From assembly GCA_949358305.1 (NCBI GenBank), contig OX442316.1, positions 17,608,001-17,672,000 on the forward strand: 64,000 nucleotides of DNA, given 5' to 3'. Both the position numbers and the translations under genes were made by a program. Below are positions 36,520-48,500 of this stretch, one piece after another. Every line of letters starts with the position of its first letter. The first letter of the stretch is position 1. Below the pieces are notes generated by a model that searched no databases, was not told where the DNA came from, and was given only the letters and a program-made list of their open reading frames with translations. This DNA is from Strigamia acuminata. Taxonomy: Eukaryota > Arthropoda > Chilopoda > Geophilomorpha > Linotaeniidae.

Positions 36520-38273
36520 CTACGGACAATGTGAGGAACAATGTGCAGGACAAGTTGAAAGAGTTTCAAATGGAAGTCGGATAAGTGAAGGGGCAACGCC
36601 TACATTTTTCAAATTTTGTTCTTGAAGACAGTAATACACTTTTCCATATCCAGTTATATCGCGCCCTGAAGCATACGTTTGAATGCCAAATGGTGCAGCT
36701 AAATGTCTTTTATAACCGTGTGGGCATTGGTAATCTGTATCGACAGTGGCAAAACCTCCAAAAGGCAATGCGTATTGTTTTGCTAAATCGTCATCAGTGC
36801 TATTAACGCAAAATACCCATCCTAGGTTAGGTAAACTTAAAGTTGTATAAAACTGGGGACAAGTTTTGTTCTTTGTTTGAATATTGTCTACATAAAAGCT
36901 GTAAATTCCACCAAATAGGTAACTTGGCCCAACCGAGGCATTTGCCAAAGCCAAACATGAAACGTAATGCTGCTCCCAGTAACTATCGTCATAGTAATAG
37001 AATTCGGAAGTAAAAACTTGGGATTGAAAGTTTGTTGGACAGGAAAGCGTCAATGTGAGTGGATTTATCGTTCCGTCTTGATTCTCTTTTTTAATATGTG
37101 GAGTTTCAAAAGTAGAATAAGCTCCGCCAAAGACATAACCGGAAACTTCAGATTTACAAGAACCGTCGTCTAAATTCGCGCCAAAGTCGAAATTGCTCGA
37201 TTTTGGTCGGGTGCAGCCACGATGAGTATTCCGTCTGCAAAAAGGATAAAAGTCATTTTTATTCAGTCTCAATCACAGAAAAGAGAAAATTCAAAAACTT
37301 ACGTATAATAATCGCGAATAACGTCGCTAAACATCTTTCTCGCTCTGCCGAGCAGCGAACTCGAGGCTTTGACAAAGTTTGAAGAAGTGACCAAATTGGA
37401 GAGCAAATCCCCCGACTTATCGATGGCTACCAAACATTCGGACATTTCACCTTCGTTCCAATTGAGACCACCAAAGAAACGCATCTTTCTGTCTAATACA
37501 GCATCGTTGTATTCACTAAACAGTGAAGAATCCGCGTCTTGTTTGTGTTTCCAAGCAAATCCGGTGTACTCGACAAGAGACAATTTCGAGGCTGATAAGA
37601 TTCTGCTTCTGTTTCCGCCGTACGCATTTAAAAATCTTTCTCGTAAATAATCGTCTTTCACAACAACAGCTCCAACGTCGACACTTCTGATACGATGAGT
37701 GCCGTAATCGCTTACGATTATTTCGGTAAGAAATCTGGCCTGCTCGGTGTTGTTACTCTCGAGGGCCTCGATTACTTTGAGGAACTTTTCCGAAACGTCG
37801 TCAATCATTGTAGCATTGGATGTGGTGCGTATGCGATAAAACACTTGGCTTAGTTTGCTTCTGCAAGTAAAAGCTTCGTGCTTAATTTGAAGGGTTTTCA
37901 TTTCGTGGTAGTTGTTGGAAAATGAGCAATAGAGTGGCAGGAATTGTTCCGGCCAAATGTCGGTTGCTACTTTAAATCCGGCAGCTGTGGGCGCGGTGTA
38001 ATCCGACCAGTGGTCGAATATTTGCGACGTGACTTGTATCTCTTGCGCATTTAATGACACGGCAAAAGTGTTGTCCGGGATCAAGAATCGTCCATCGTTG
38101 GTCAATTTACACTGATCGTAGGTGAGCTGCATTACCTGCTTGGTATCTTTGTTGGTAAGCGCGTCCCATCCTGAGCCGGGTACGATTCTCAACCTGGGAA
38201 CATCAGGGCACATGTGCACATTGGTGATAATCCAAATGAAGAAGGCAACGTGGAAGAATGTGCTTCTAGTCAT
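36520..38273 (-). CDS. MPEG1-like MACPF protein, paralog F
   Basis: Exons 38273-37303 and 37234-36520 join over a 68-bp intron to give 561 aa. The start MTRSTFFHVAFF is chosen as the signal peptide; an in-frame ATG at 38423 lies upstream of the TATA-like block and is rejected. It is the closest relative of E (GSGWDALTNKD, YGTHR) with hinge SVDVGA. The P2-like domain runs from RNTHRGC to YYCLQEQ, and the tail ends LSTCPAHCSSHCP, keeping the CxxxCxxxC motif. No membrane anchor. The variable P2 loops (TLSCPTNFQSQVFTSEFYYYDD, the block before YGKVYYC) differ from E. Predicted secreted pore-forming immune effector, by family. Confidence 0.86.
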
Positions 38274-38402
38274 CTTTTTGCAAGTTATATGAGAGATGTG
38301 TATGAAGCAAAATCTTGGAATTTGAACTAACGAGGTTAATAACAATTTGAATGGCGATTTTTTTAAATTTATTTTGGGTATACAGTTCCACGTAATATAA
38401 AA

Positions 38403-38935
38403 TTGAGTAAAGTTCAAAAGCAAAGTACAAAATTTGGGTTAAGTATGAATATTAGTCGTGATTAGATAAGAAAATAGGAATTTTAAAACGTATTTGCCTA
38501 GTTTTATTTTTTATTTTATTTTTTTTAAATATTTGTATAAAAAAGTGAAAACTCTTTTTGCTCCATTCTAGGTTTTTGCATAATTTTCTGTGTTGTTTCA
38601 ACTATTGTACCGTCAAATTTGACACGTACTGAACTGTACATGTTTTGTATTAATTTTTATACTCCGTATTTATTATTTATTTATCTAAATTCTGTTTTAG
38701 AGTTTTTAGAGTCATAAGCATTTTATTTTTTAATAATAATAATAATGAATTTTTATTTTTACGAGTTGTGGACTTCAAATCAAAATTATTCTCAAAGACA
38801 AATATTTAGCATGTTCTCAGTCAGATATTATATTAGTATACAATGGAACAAGAGTACATTAAAATACAGTTTTCAGTAGTTAGGCATAAGATTATTATAT
38901 GGTTGTGAAGAAGTTTTCTATACATTTCAAATTGT
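38403..38935. other. Intergenic DNA and G 3' flank
   Basis: AT-rich with a short (AAT)n run at 38735-38748. 38810-38935 is the G 3' flank, also present at 35455-35569. No gene. Confidence 0.5.
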
Positions 38936-40661
38936 CTATGGAAATCGGATTACCGAAGGCACAACGCCCATATTTAGCACATTTTGTTCTTGAAGACAAT
39001 AATACGCTTTACCATAATTTATCTCATCGTGCCCTGATGCAAGCACACTGATGGCAGCTGGTGCAGCTAAATGCCTCTTATAACTGCTTGGACATTGGAA
39101 ATCTTTATCAACAGTGGCAAAACCACCAAAAGGCAATGCATATTGTTTTGCTAAATTATTGTCAGTGCTACTAAAGCAAAATGTAAACTCGTCTAAGAAC
39201 TTAGGTAGACGTAGAGATGTATAAAAGTCTGGACAACTTTTGTTCTTTGTGTGAATATTGTCTACATGTTTCGAATACAATCCACCAAACAGGTAACTTG
39301 GTCCAACTGAATCATTAGCCAATGCCATACATGAAACTAAACTGCCGAAATGATAACCAGCGCCATAGTAATGGTGCTGGGAGAAAAAAACTTGAGATTT
39401 AAATTTTGTTGGACAGGATAAGTTCCCTGTAAGTGGATTTTTCACATTATGTTCGTCGTGGGTGTTTGGTTGACCAGGTTGAAGAAGTTTATACAAACTA
39501 TAAGCTCCGCCAAAGACGTAGTCGGAAACTACAGGTTTGCAAGAATCGTCGTCTAAATTTGCAACGTAGTCGAAATTGGTCATGTTTGGTCGGGTGCAGC
39601 CACGATGAATATTCCGTCTGAAAAACAATCAATCAATCAATCAATCAAAGAAAAAAAGTAAAATGAATAACTTACGTGTAATAATCGCGAATAACGTCTC
39701 TAAACATTTGTCTTACAGTGTTAAGCCTTTCAACTGCAACTTTAGGGAAGTGAAAAGAAGTTACCAAACCGGTTAACTCTTCGCCTGATTTGTCAACTGC
39801 TACCAAACAGTCTGAGATTGCATCTTCATCTTCCCAATTGAGTCCACTAGAAAACCGAATCTCTTTCTTCAATGTGGCTTCTTTGTATTCACTCAACAAT
39901 GATGAATCGAGACGATCATGTTGGTCTTCCAAAGCCAAGCTAGTGCCCGTAGTATACTCGAGAAGAGACAATTTCGTTGCCGATAATATTTTGCTTTGGT
40001 TATTGGCGTGTTTATTTAAAAAAGCAATTTTTAAATAATGTTCCACGGCAAAAACCATCCCGACATCCACGCTTTTCGTGTAATGAGTCCCGTAATCGTT
40101 TACAATCATTTCGGTAAGGTATTTGGCAAGTCGTATGTCGCTCTTCTCGACAGCTGTGATAACTTCCTGAAATCTTGCTTTAGCTGCTGTATACATTGGA
40201 GCGTCTGACGTCAAGTTTATGCGATGAATGGCTCGCCTAATCTGACTTCTGCAAGTGAAGGTTTCGTTTTTAACTTGGAGATTTTTCATTTGCTGGTAGT
40301 CGTCGGAAAATGTGTTGTAGAGCGGCAGGAATTGTTTCGGCCAAACGTCAGTGGCCACTTTGAGACCGGCGGATGAAAGAGCGGTGTAATCGGACCAGTG
40401 TTCGAATATCTCCGCGTCGATGTTTGTCTCTTGGATGACCAGTGGAACAGCGACAGTTTTGTGTGGAATCCTGAATTTTTTATCTGTCGTTGTTTTACAG
40501 TCGTAGTAGTCCAAAGCCATCAACTGCTTCGTGTCATTGTTGGTGAGTGCGTCCCATCCAAAACCAGGCAGAATTTTCAATTTCTCGTCTGAACAAGATT
40601 CCAGACTAGTAATCGCAACTAGAAAAGTAACGCAAATGAATGATTTTCTTGTGGAAAACAT
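38936..40661 (-). CDS. MPEG1-like MACPF protein, paralog G
   Basis: Exons 40661-39676 and 39617-38936 join over a 58-bp intron that carries an (AATC)n run next to the acceptor; the protein is 555 aa. The ATG at 40751 is upstream of the TATA box and is rejected in favour of MFSTRKSFICVTF. MACPF core YGTHY followed by TKSVDVGM. Exon 1 is a distinct subtype (DYYDCKTTTDKKFRIPH replaces the CQLTSDGKFLIPD region; NWEDEDAISDC). The P2-like domain runs from RNIHRGC to YYCLQEQ and ends at VIRFP, a slightly shorter tail. No membrane anchor. The dead copy at 35570-36173 derives from a G-like gene. Confidence 0.86.
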
Positions 40662-41080
40662 GTTGCGACTGTATCGATCAAGATGAGAGTGAACTATTGT
40701 ATATAACAACCCATATATATGCAGATAAATGATGTCAAAAACACATTGCAAATAAATTCTTGTTAATCTAGCAAATGATTATCACCAGGTGACAATCAGA
40801 AATTCAAGTTCAAAACCATGAGGTAAAGAGGCGGCCGCCTTAGACGGCACAACTGAGTGGCGGCATTTTTGACTCGACGAGATTGTGTATGTCAATCTGA
40901 TGTGGTTTTGACAAATTTATATGTACACTTGTTGACATAATTTTGCAACGTGTTGTAAGTGAAAATCAAAACTTTTGGCACTTAAAAATGTCTTGGTTGG
41001 CCATAGAACACCATTTTTAAAAATGTTTGTACATTGAACTTTGGGTCCCTTGCAATTCGTTATGACGAGGCTCGAATTTT
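40662..41080 (-). promoter_or_regulatory. G upstream region with TATA box and MITE remnant
   Basis: TATATATGG (40713-40720, minus) precedes ACAATAGTTCACTC, as in gene D. The region to about 40980 is shared with the D upstream region, including GAGGCGGCCGCCTTAGA. 40982-41077 is a diverged inverted copy of the Tigger-type MITE at 25591 (GGTTGGCCATAGAACACC, GGTCCCTTGCAATTCGTTATGACGAG). Confidence 0.6.
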
Positions 41081-41460
41081 ATTCAAAACGTGTAGGCGTA
41101 CATTTTTTTTTAGATAGCCTGTACTTCGGTACATTGCTGAGTGTTTAAGGTGGCCTTAGACTGAGATTGACCACCCCCATCTAAAGCCACCTTTTGCTGA
41201 TATCCCGTGACAGATCCAAAAGTGCAAATTGTTAAAATTAGAAAATTACTTGGATTCATGAAACCTTTTTAGTGTTTACGCCCAAAATTTGTGTTAATAT
41301 TGACCTTTGATCGGTCTATTGAACAGCCAAAATCAATTATTTATGTAACCTCAAATTGTGATTGATCGTACTGAAAAAGAAAGGGAATTTTTTTTTTTTT
41401 TAAAAAGCAACAACGAGCAATTTAGTCGTGACGAGATTTGGCTTTTCAATTGCAATTCAT
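41081..41460. other. Intergenic DNA
   Basis: No gene recognised. Confidence 0.4.
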
Positions 41461-41462
41461 TA

Positions 41463-42135
41463 GGCATGCTCGAGTGGAGAGCAGGACCGAGGCAGAAGCA
41501 TTAACTAGAGGAAGCTGGCGACAGCAAGAGGAAGAAGTTCGCAAGAAGGCACGGAGGAGACGGAGTCACGGCACATAACGAGAGAGAGCGCGTTGAGTAA
41601 ACAAATGACAAATTGAATTGGAAGAAAAGGGGAAAAGAAGGAGGTTTTATCTCGTGCTAAGTGGACTTTGGCCGTCGAGCGAAGTGGAGAAGAGCAATTT
41701 GTTTGGTGGGCAGAGTAAACAAGTTGACACGCAGATGTATGGCGAGTCGATGTGGCAGGATGAAGAAGGGCGGACGTGAGGCAATAGTCATTTGCAATGG
41801 CCGCAAAGGAGGCCAGGAGAGGCCGCATGAGCACGTTCGTTCGCTAAATTTGCGCGCGCGTCACTCGATAAGGGGTTGGCGGTGTTGATGGCGGACGTCA
41901 CGTGACCCGGACGACGAATGCGCCGATTAGGCCGAGCTGGTGGCGCACTTTGGTGGGATGCGATAAACAAGGAGGGGGAATATTCTCGTTTCCGCGCTAT
42001 TGAGTCGAGCGCGACGTCTCTTTGGACGGTGGACGGCGACGAGGATGTTGAAACACAATCGAGGAAGACAGGGGAGATGGAGCGAGGCGAGCAGCTGCGG
42101 ATAGTGAAGAAAATGAAATTGCAGTGTCGACGTTT
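41463..42135. promoter_or_regulatory. GC- and purine-rich island, candidate promoter
   Basis: A marked rise in G+C over the surrounding DNA, with many CpG and GAGAG blocks. At 41894-41906 is GACGTCACGTGAC, a CRE-like site overlapping a GTCACGTGAC E-box. No signal-peptide or domain-bearing exon was recognised, so it may be an untranslated first exon or a regulatory element of unknown orientation. Confidence 0.3.
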
Positions 42136-42663
42136 TGCTCGTACTAGTTGAATGTTCTTCTCATTTTCTCGTGCTCGCCTTTTTATTTCCGTTCGTTTTA
42201 AAGTGGAGCTGCCAATTAATTTGCGCCAAAGTTAATTAAAAGTCGTAAAATATTAGTTATGGTAAGTGGAAGGAGGAAGGAGGAAGGACGGACGGAGAAG
42301 GAATCGGTGATGAAGTGGTGGGGCGAGATGAGGACGAATAGGATGCGGAGAGGAAGTTGAGAAACGGATGGTTTGCTTTGGGAGTAAAATATTGATTTAT
42401 TTCTCTTAAGGAAGGATGGTTAATGTGGATCGGTGATTTTGTTTGGGGATGTTGTTGCTGCTGTGGTGCTTGTGTGGGGTTTAGGAAAGTAATGGCATTT
42501 TTCATGAATTAATTCAATCTGGGTCCTCTGGTGTGTCTTGAGGACTATACTGTGCACTCTTGTGTTTTGGGTCATGTTGGCGCCTCACGTCTCTCGAAAG
42601 CATTGTTGTAATACCGGTAGATAAATTAATTTTCAATTTGAAAAAGAAATTTATATTTAAATA
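42136..42663. other. Intergenic or intronic DNA
   Basis: Purine-rich (GGAAGGAGG) at 42268-42360; no gene recognised. Confidence 0.4.
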
Positions 42664-42850
42664 TAATGCATTTTTAGACAAAAAATAATGCATTTTTAGA
42701 CAAAAAATAATGCATTTTTAGACAAAAAAAAATAATGCATTTTTAGACAAAAAAATATCATTTTTAGACAAAAAAAAATCATTTTTAGACAAAAAAAAAA
42801 ATCAATTTTAGACAAAAAAAAATCATTTTTAGACAAAAAATAATGCATTT
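42664..42850. repeat. Minisatellite, 8 units of about 21-24 bp
   Basis: Repeats of (ATG)CATTTTTAGACAAAAAA with a variable A run. Some units lose the ATGC part. Confidence 0.85.
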
Positions 42851-45516
42851 CTGAACTGGTTGGAATTTTTCTCGTGTTGTGCTGCCAGCAAGCAACAAAG
42901 ATGCAACAATCACGTGATCAAAGTCGGAATACAGCTATTGATAAATGATGTGGACAATGGACAATGAAACAATATTGGGCGCTTTGAAGAAGAAAAATAC
43001 ACGAAATTTCACTCACTTCATTGGCAAGTGGCATCCTTGCTTTACGTGTCGTGATATCCACTTTAAACGAACCCCAGACTCAATGCCAACCACTTAAAAA
43101 CACATTAAATTAAACAAGATCCAGCTCCACTTAAACAACGAGAAAAACTAATTCTCGAACACTTCATTGAAACTCAATTTTATTTTCTGTTTTATTTTCT
43201 TCTTTTATTTATTTTTTCCCTCTTTCTTTTTGCAACAACTTATGCAGCACATGAGTTGTACTTTGCTTTGAGTTACGACTAGGGCAACGGCATTATCAGC
43301 AAATGCAATTTCCTTCACCATCCAAACCAGCTTCTGCCTGTTGCCATCTGTTGGTCGATGAAGGAAGCGTCGTTGCGGTGTTGTTGTTGTTGCTACTGTG
43401 CTCTGCTGCGAGTGGAGTTTTAATTTATTCTGGAGTTGGGTCTGCTATCGATTCTTTCCCGGCCCGAAGCGATAGTTTTGAATCAGGATGATGTGGATGT
43501 GTTCCTGACACAGCGTTCTGTTCTCCCATCATTAGCTCTTCCTAAAGTTGCAGGGCGTGGGCGCGAATGGAGGCTCGGAAGGGGGTGCTGCACGTCAGGG
43601 ACACGTGCACCCACTGGGCACTAAATCACTGGGCAAAGTGTTGGAAAAGTCTTTGTGGGCTTTTGGTTCCTCTCGGCGCAGAGCAATTCCTCGGCTCAAG
43701 TGTGTACGATTGAACTCGGCCACAATCTCTAGTTCTCATATAATTTTTTAGATGAGGGGTGAGAAAATTGAATGGTGGAGGTGGAATGCCGTTTCTTTAG
43801 TTCCTGGCCACTTGGTGCGCAATAATGGGGCAAATGGCCGCTTTAATGATCGTGTTTGATGATTGGATGTTTTGATTACTCGCGGAAAAAATACATTATA
43901 CTAATTGAAAAGACGGGGAAGGCGAAATGTGAGGAATGTTGGAGTGGGCGAAGTTTTAACATTCTATGCTGATTTTTGACCCGCGAAAGTGTTTGTTTTA
44001 TTAATCCAGAAAGCAATGAAAGAGTAATTGATTTTGGAATTGAAAGTTTGAACCCATGAAAGATATTCAAGATCAAGAGCAGGTTTTTCTTTGTAAAGAT
44101 GCATTTATTTTTTTGAAATTTATTATTTTTCTATTTTTTTTTAGGCGTGAATTAAACATTAATTCCATTTATATTGCTTGGGAAGTCATATCATTCATTT
44201 TTATAATATCGAGTATCAAATTCTTGTACTTTGCACTTGTACTTTGCCCAACAGTTGCTTAATACTATTCAGGCAGGAAATTAACTCATTAGTTGCTTCA
44301 TTTTCACAAGTCTTTATCACAGTTAAATTTCAAGATAAAAAATGATGTAATCGGAGTAGATTTATTTTTATACAATTTCTAGAATTTTCTGCTTCTTTGG
44401 AGTGCGTTAAATAAAAAAATAAAGAATTAATACACCCAATTCTGTTTTTACACCGTCATTTTTTTTTACACGATTTTGATTTATCGTAAGACGATATAGA
44501 AAAATAAATTCAATTTTGTTTTTACACGTTTTTTTATTTATTTATTTACACAGTTAAAAAATTGGCTTTTTAAAACCCCAATTTGATTTAAATTATAAGG
44601 AAGATGACCATACGTCCCTGTTCTTAAAAACTTTGAATTTTTTTTGATTTTGTATTTTTATTGCAAAGATTTTGAATTTTTATTGCAAGGATTTGGAATT
44701 TTTTTTTACAAAGTTTTAAATTTTTTATTAGAGAGCTTTTTTTATTTATACAAAGATTTGGAATTTTTTTTTACAAATAAATCTGGTAACTCTAAGCAGG
44801 ACTCTGTTATTGATTTTTTTGATGTCTTTTCATTCGGGGCAAAAGAGCTAATATGTATTTGTCATTTGCCAGTACCGGTAAAGCCTATATAGATCCCATG
44901 CAATCAAAGTGCAACTTGAAGACTAAATTTGCTGTAAGGCAATTCCCTTCGAAAGGAACGAGAAATCAGTGGGAAGCTCAGGTTTATTAGTATGAATTAA
45001 TTCAAACGATTGTGTATTCTACTGATTGCTATCATGTGGAATAGAGAAGTGTGATCAATGCTGACAATACATTTTGAAATTTGCGTCCGTTTGTGGTTTA
45101 ATCTAAACTATGAATGCCATAAATTGACATTGCTCTTCAGATTTGATTGGGTGTTGAAATGAATGCTCACTTTATTGCACTTTAGTCGACTTTCCGAGCA
45201 ACCAAGTGTAAGACATTGCTGTACGAGGTATTACAGTCGAATCAATTTGTGTTTGCAGTGTGGAAACGAATGAAGTATTCTTCGTTCGTCTCGTGTTTGG
45301 AGGCACTCTTGAATGCACTAAATTCTGATTGGCAGGTCAATTCACTTGATGTGGAGGAGCATAAGATTTGCATCAAAGTGTGTTGCCATGCCGGCATTAC
45401 TTGATGTTTATGTCGCCACTGGCACGAAGACACAATTTTGGGATGACGGCTGGACATTTTTATGGCGTCATAGCAACCTTGGGAAAAATATTGAGAAATT
45501 ACAACTTCGTAAGAAA
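42851..45516. other. Gene-poor DNA
   Basis: 43303-43491 (plus) is an open frame with a Leu-rich stretch that could mimic a signal peptide but has no good donor. 44632-44785 is a T-rich decayed tandem repeat (about 28-bp units ending GATTTGGAATTTTT). No supported gene. Confidence 0.4.
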
Positions 45517-45519
45517 TTT

Positions 45520-45570
<51 letters not shown>

Positions 45571-45571
45571 C
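45517..45571. repeat. (TTTA)n microsatellite
   Basis: About 13 uninterrupted TTTA units. Confidence 0.95.
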
Positions 45572-48500
45572 AGTGTAAGTGTATTATTACGTATTTGAAA
45601 TCTACGGTGTGTCCAAATTTCACACCAATCCGTGAAGAACTTTCAGAGATCTTAGGTCATTAACAAACGAACACTACATTTTTATTTATATAGATTGTTT
45701 TAGGCAATTAATAGTAGCAATATTTATGAGTGATGTGTGATCTTTCTGTCATTAAGGAATGTACGGTGGTAAATTTAATGTACTGTACTTAGATTATTTT
45801 TTTTTTTTGTGGATTGGATTTTATTTATGTATTGGTCAGATAGTGGAAGTGGGTACAAAAAATGACAAAGCTAAATGAGAGTGGCCAGAGCCCATTTTGT
45901 GCTATTAAATGTACATTTCGACATGCATTGTCACAGAAATATTTTTTAAGAAAAAGTGGGGAAAACATTTTTTGGAGATTGCTTACATTTGTAGATGGGG
46001 AAAAACAAGTGATATAGACACTTGGAATATCTGCTCTATTTTTGAAATGACTTTTATTGTGAAAAGTAGAGTGGGAAGTACAAAGGAGCAGAATCAAAGC
46101 GGAACCGAGTTAGAATTGGAAAAAGTCGAGTTTTTCTTTTTGAGCCTAATGGGGGATCATGTAGAGCGCCTTTTAGGGGAATATTCTCTCTGGAGTACTG
46201 CTATTGTATTACTAGTAATTCCCAACAAGATATTTTTTTGTAAATATATGGGAGATGATGTTTTTTTTTTTTTTATTTCTTTTTTTGTTAGTGGAAGTTA
46301 ATCTTTCTTCAGTTGAAGTTGAGCTAGAGAGACATTATTCATCTGTAAAACAATTTCCGTCGGTTGTTTTCTTGAAGTCTGTTTCAAAATGTACACTGGG
46401 GTTTTCTATTTTTTTGTTTTAAAGAAATGGTTTCGACATTAAGGGAAACCTTTTTCGCGTGACCACCTATTTGAAGCAGTTTTTAAATAATTTTGGATGT
46501 CTAAATGGCTGTGTAAAATATGCATTTAGATCGGTTTAAAGAAGATAAATCAGACTAAAATTTCGATTCTAAGATGGAACCACATTTTTAAACATGGTTG
46601 TGAGCATAGAGCTCCCCCTAGCGGTCAGGCTTGACCCGATACATGATTTGTCCTTGTTTTATATTTTTATGTGAATAAACCAGTCTTGTTTGGACAGTCA
46701 AACTAACAAGTTGTTCATTTATTACTCATATGGCGCAGTGGACGAAAAGAACTTGAAAAAGGGACAGACTGTGGAAATTGATCGAATTTTCGGTGAAATC
46801 TTAGGGAGCACAGTAGTAACTGTGTTGCAACGTAGAACTACGTGTTGTATGTTGTGGTTTTATTGTTATTTGTTTCATTGTTATTTGTTTAACGGAAATG
46901 GAGACCGGCACTGGTTTCCGTTTCTGAAACGAAGATTGTTCTCTTTGACTGGTAAAGGTGTAAAGGCTAGTTTACGATGCTACGAAACGACCACAGTACC
47001 CAGCTACTGTAGTGAATAATTCTTTTTCACTTACGGTACATGACTGCTTGGTCATGTTATACTTATCCTCAGATTCTTGCGGCGGACATGTGTGTGCTTT
47101 GTTTACACGTTCAAATTTCTTCCAGTCTTTGTCTTTGAACAAATTGCAAAATGGGAAATTTTTAGTTTACATGGGATCAAGTTAGCGAACGATAAAGTGA
47201 AGAATACTGTTAAGGGCTTTGAACATTGTTTTGATTGGAAACTATAAAAAAAAAGGAGTCTTGTGAGTGGGATTGGCTTGAGTAACTGAATGGTCATCAT
47301 GCTTGGCTGCAAGCCCAAGCTAAACCCAGTCTGAGCCAAAAGCAAAAAATAGCACAATATTTTCTGGATGGAATATCCTTTACCAAAGACTTGGGTTCTT
47401 GTGCTTAAAAAGAAATTCTTTTATGATTAGAAATTTGCACTAAAATATTGACATTTACCTCCTGGCGTGCAGAACTAATCACAGGCCTGTGAGGTGGAGG
47501 TTTTGAGATTTTTCTTTCACTTTTTTCTTTCTTAAGTTGGAAATTACATGCTTTATGCATGTTAGTTTTTTATTGCCTCTTTAACCTGATTTGGAATTCT
47601 ACGAAGCATCTTTCCATCGTTTAGTCGGTATAGTTTCTCAATGCTCAAAACTACAAGTGCAGCATGCTAAACACATTCATATGCCATAAAATTGTTCTTA
47701 GTGTACAGACTCAACCCACTGCCACGCCCACCCACTACCAAAAAATAAAGGGAAACTGAAAGAAAAAGATTTTGCTTGATAGTCATAAGAAGTAGCTTAT
47801 TATACAGCTTCATATACACTTTTGTTTTCTAACTTGTAATTTTTTTTTTGCTTTTAAAAAAAGACGTGTTGGAAATGGAGAACAGGAAGAAGGAGTCGAG
47901 CTTATAACTGCTGTAATATGGGGTCAATTTATTTTTGCTGCCGATATACAATGCCACTTTGTATGTGAAGTGACCCGGTAGCAGGAAGGATCGATTTAAC
48001 ATCTATGCAGATAAGATATTAATGTGAGATTGGACAAAGGAATAAGATTTAAAACAGAATTGGATTAAAAGTGTAAATAGATTTTAAAATTGGATAACAC
48101 AATAAACAATAGTTATTTGATGATCGCAAGATCTATGTTTTGACGCAAGAGTAAACTTGAATTGTGTGTCTGTATATCATTAAGCAGTAAAGCAATATAA
48201 GGGCAGAACAGAGAGCAGTTGTGAGCTGTTACTGACCCAATGTCATACAGTGATTTGACATTCTTACATTAAGCATTGCATCTTTCTGGATATTTTAATC
48301 GGATTTTTTCAAAAAGCGGGCATTTTTGAAAAAGGCCAGTTCAGATATCCTAAGGAAGTGTCAGGGAATATCAATCGTTGCCAAATGGAGTTGAAAATTG
48401 ATATCTTTATTATAGTGAAAAATATCAATGTTAGTCGTTATTTTTTTAAATAATAAAAAAAGTATATATTTTTTTATTTTAGGCAATTTACAGGCATTCA

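Noticed and set aside
43303-43491. Signal-peptide-like open frame
   Set aside because: The Leu run comes from a GTTGTT repeat, with no good donor and no promoter context.
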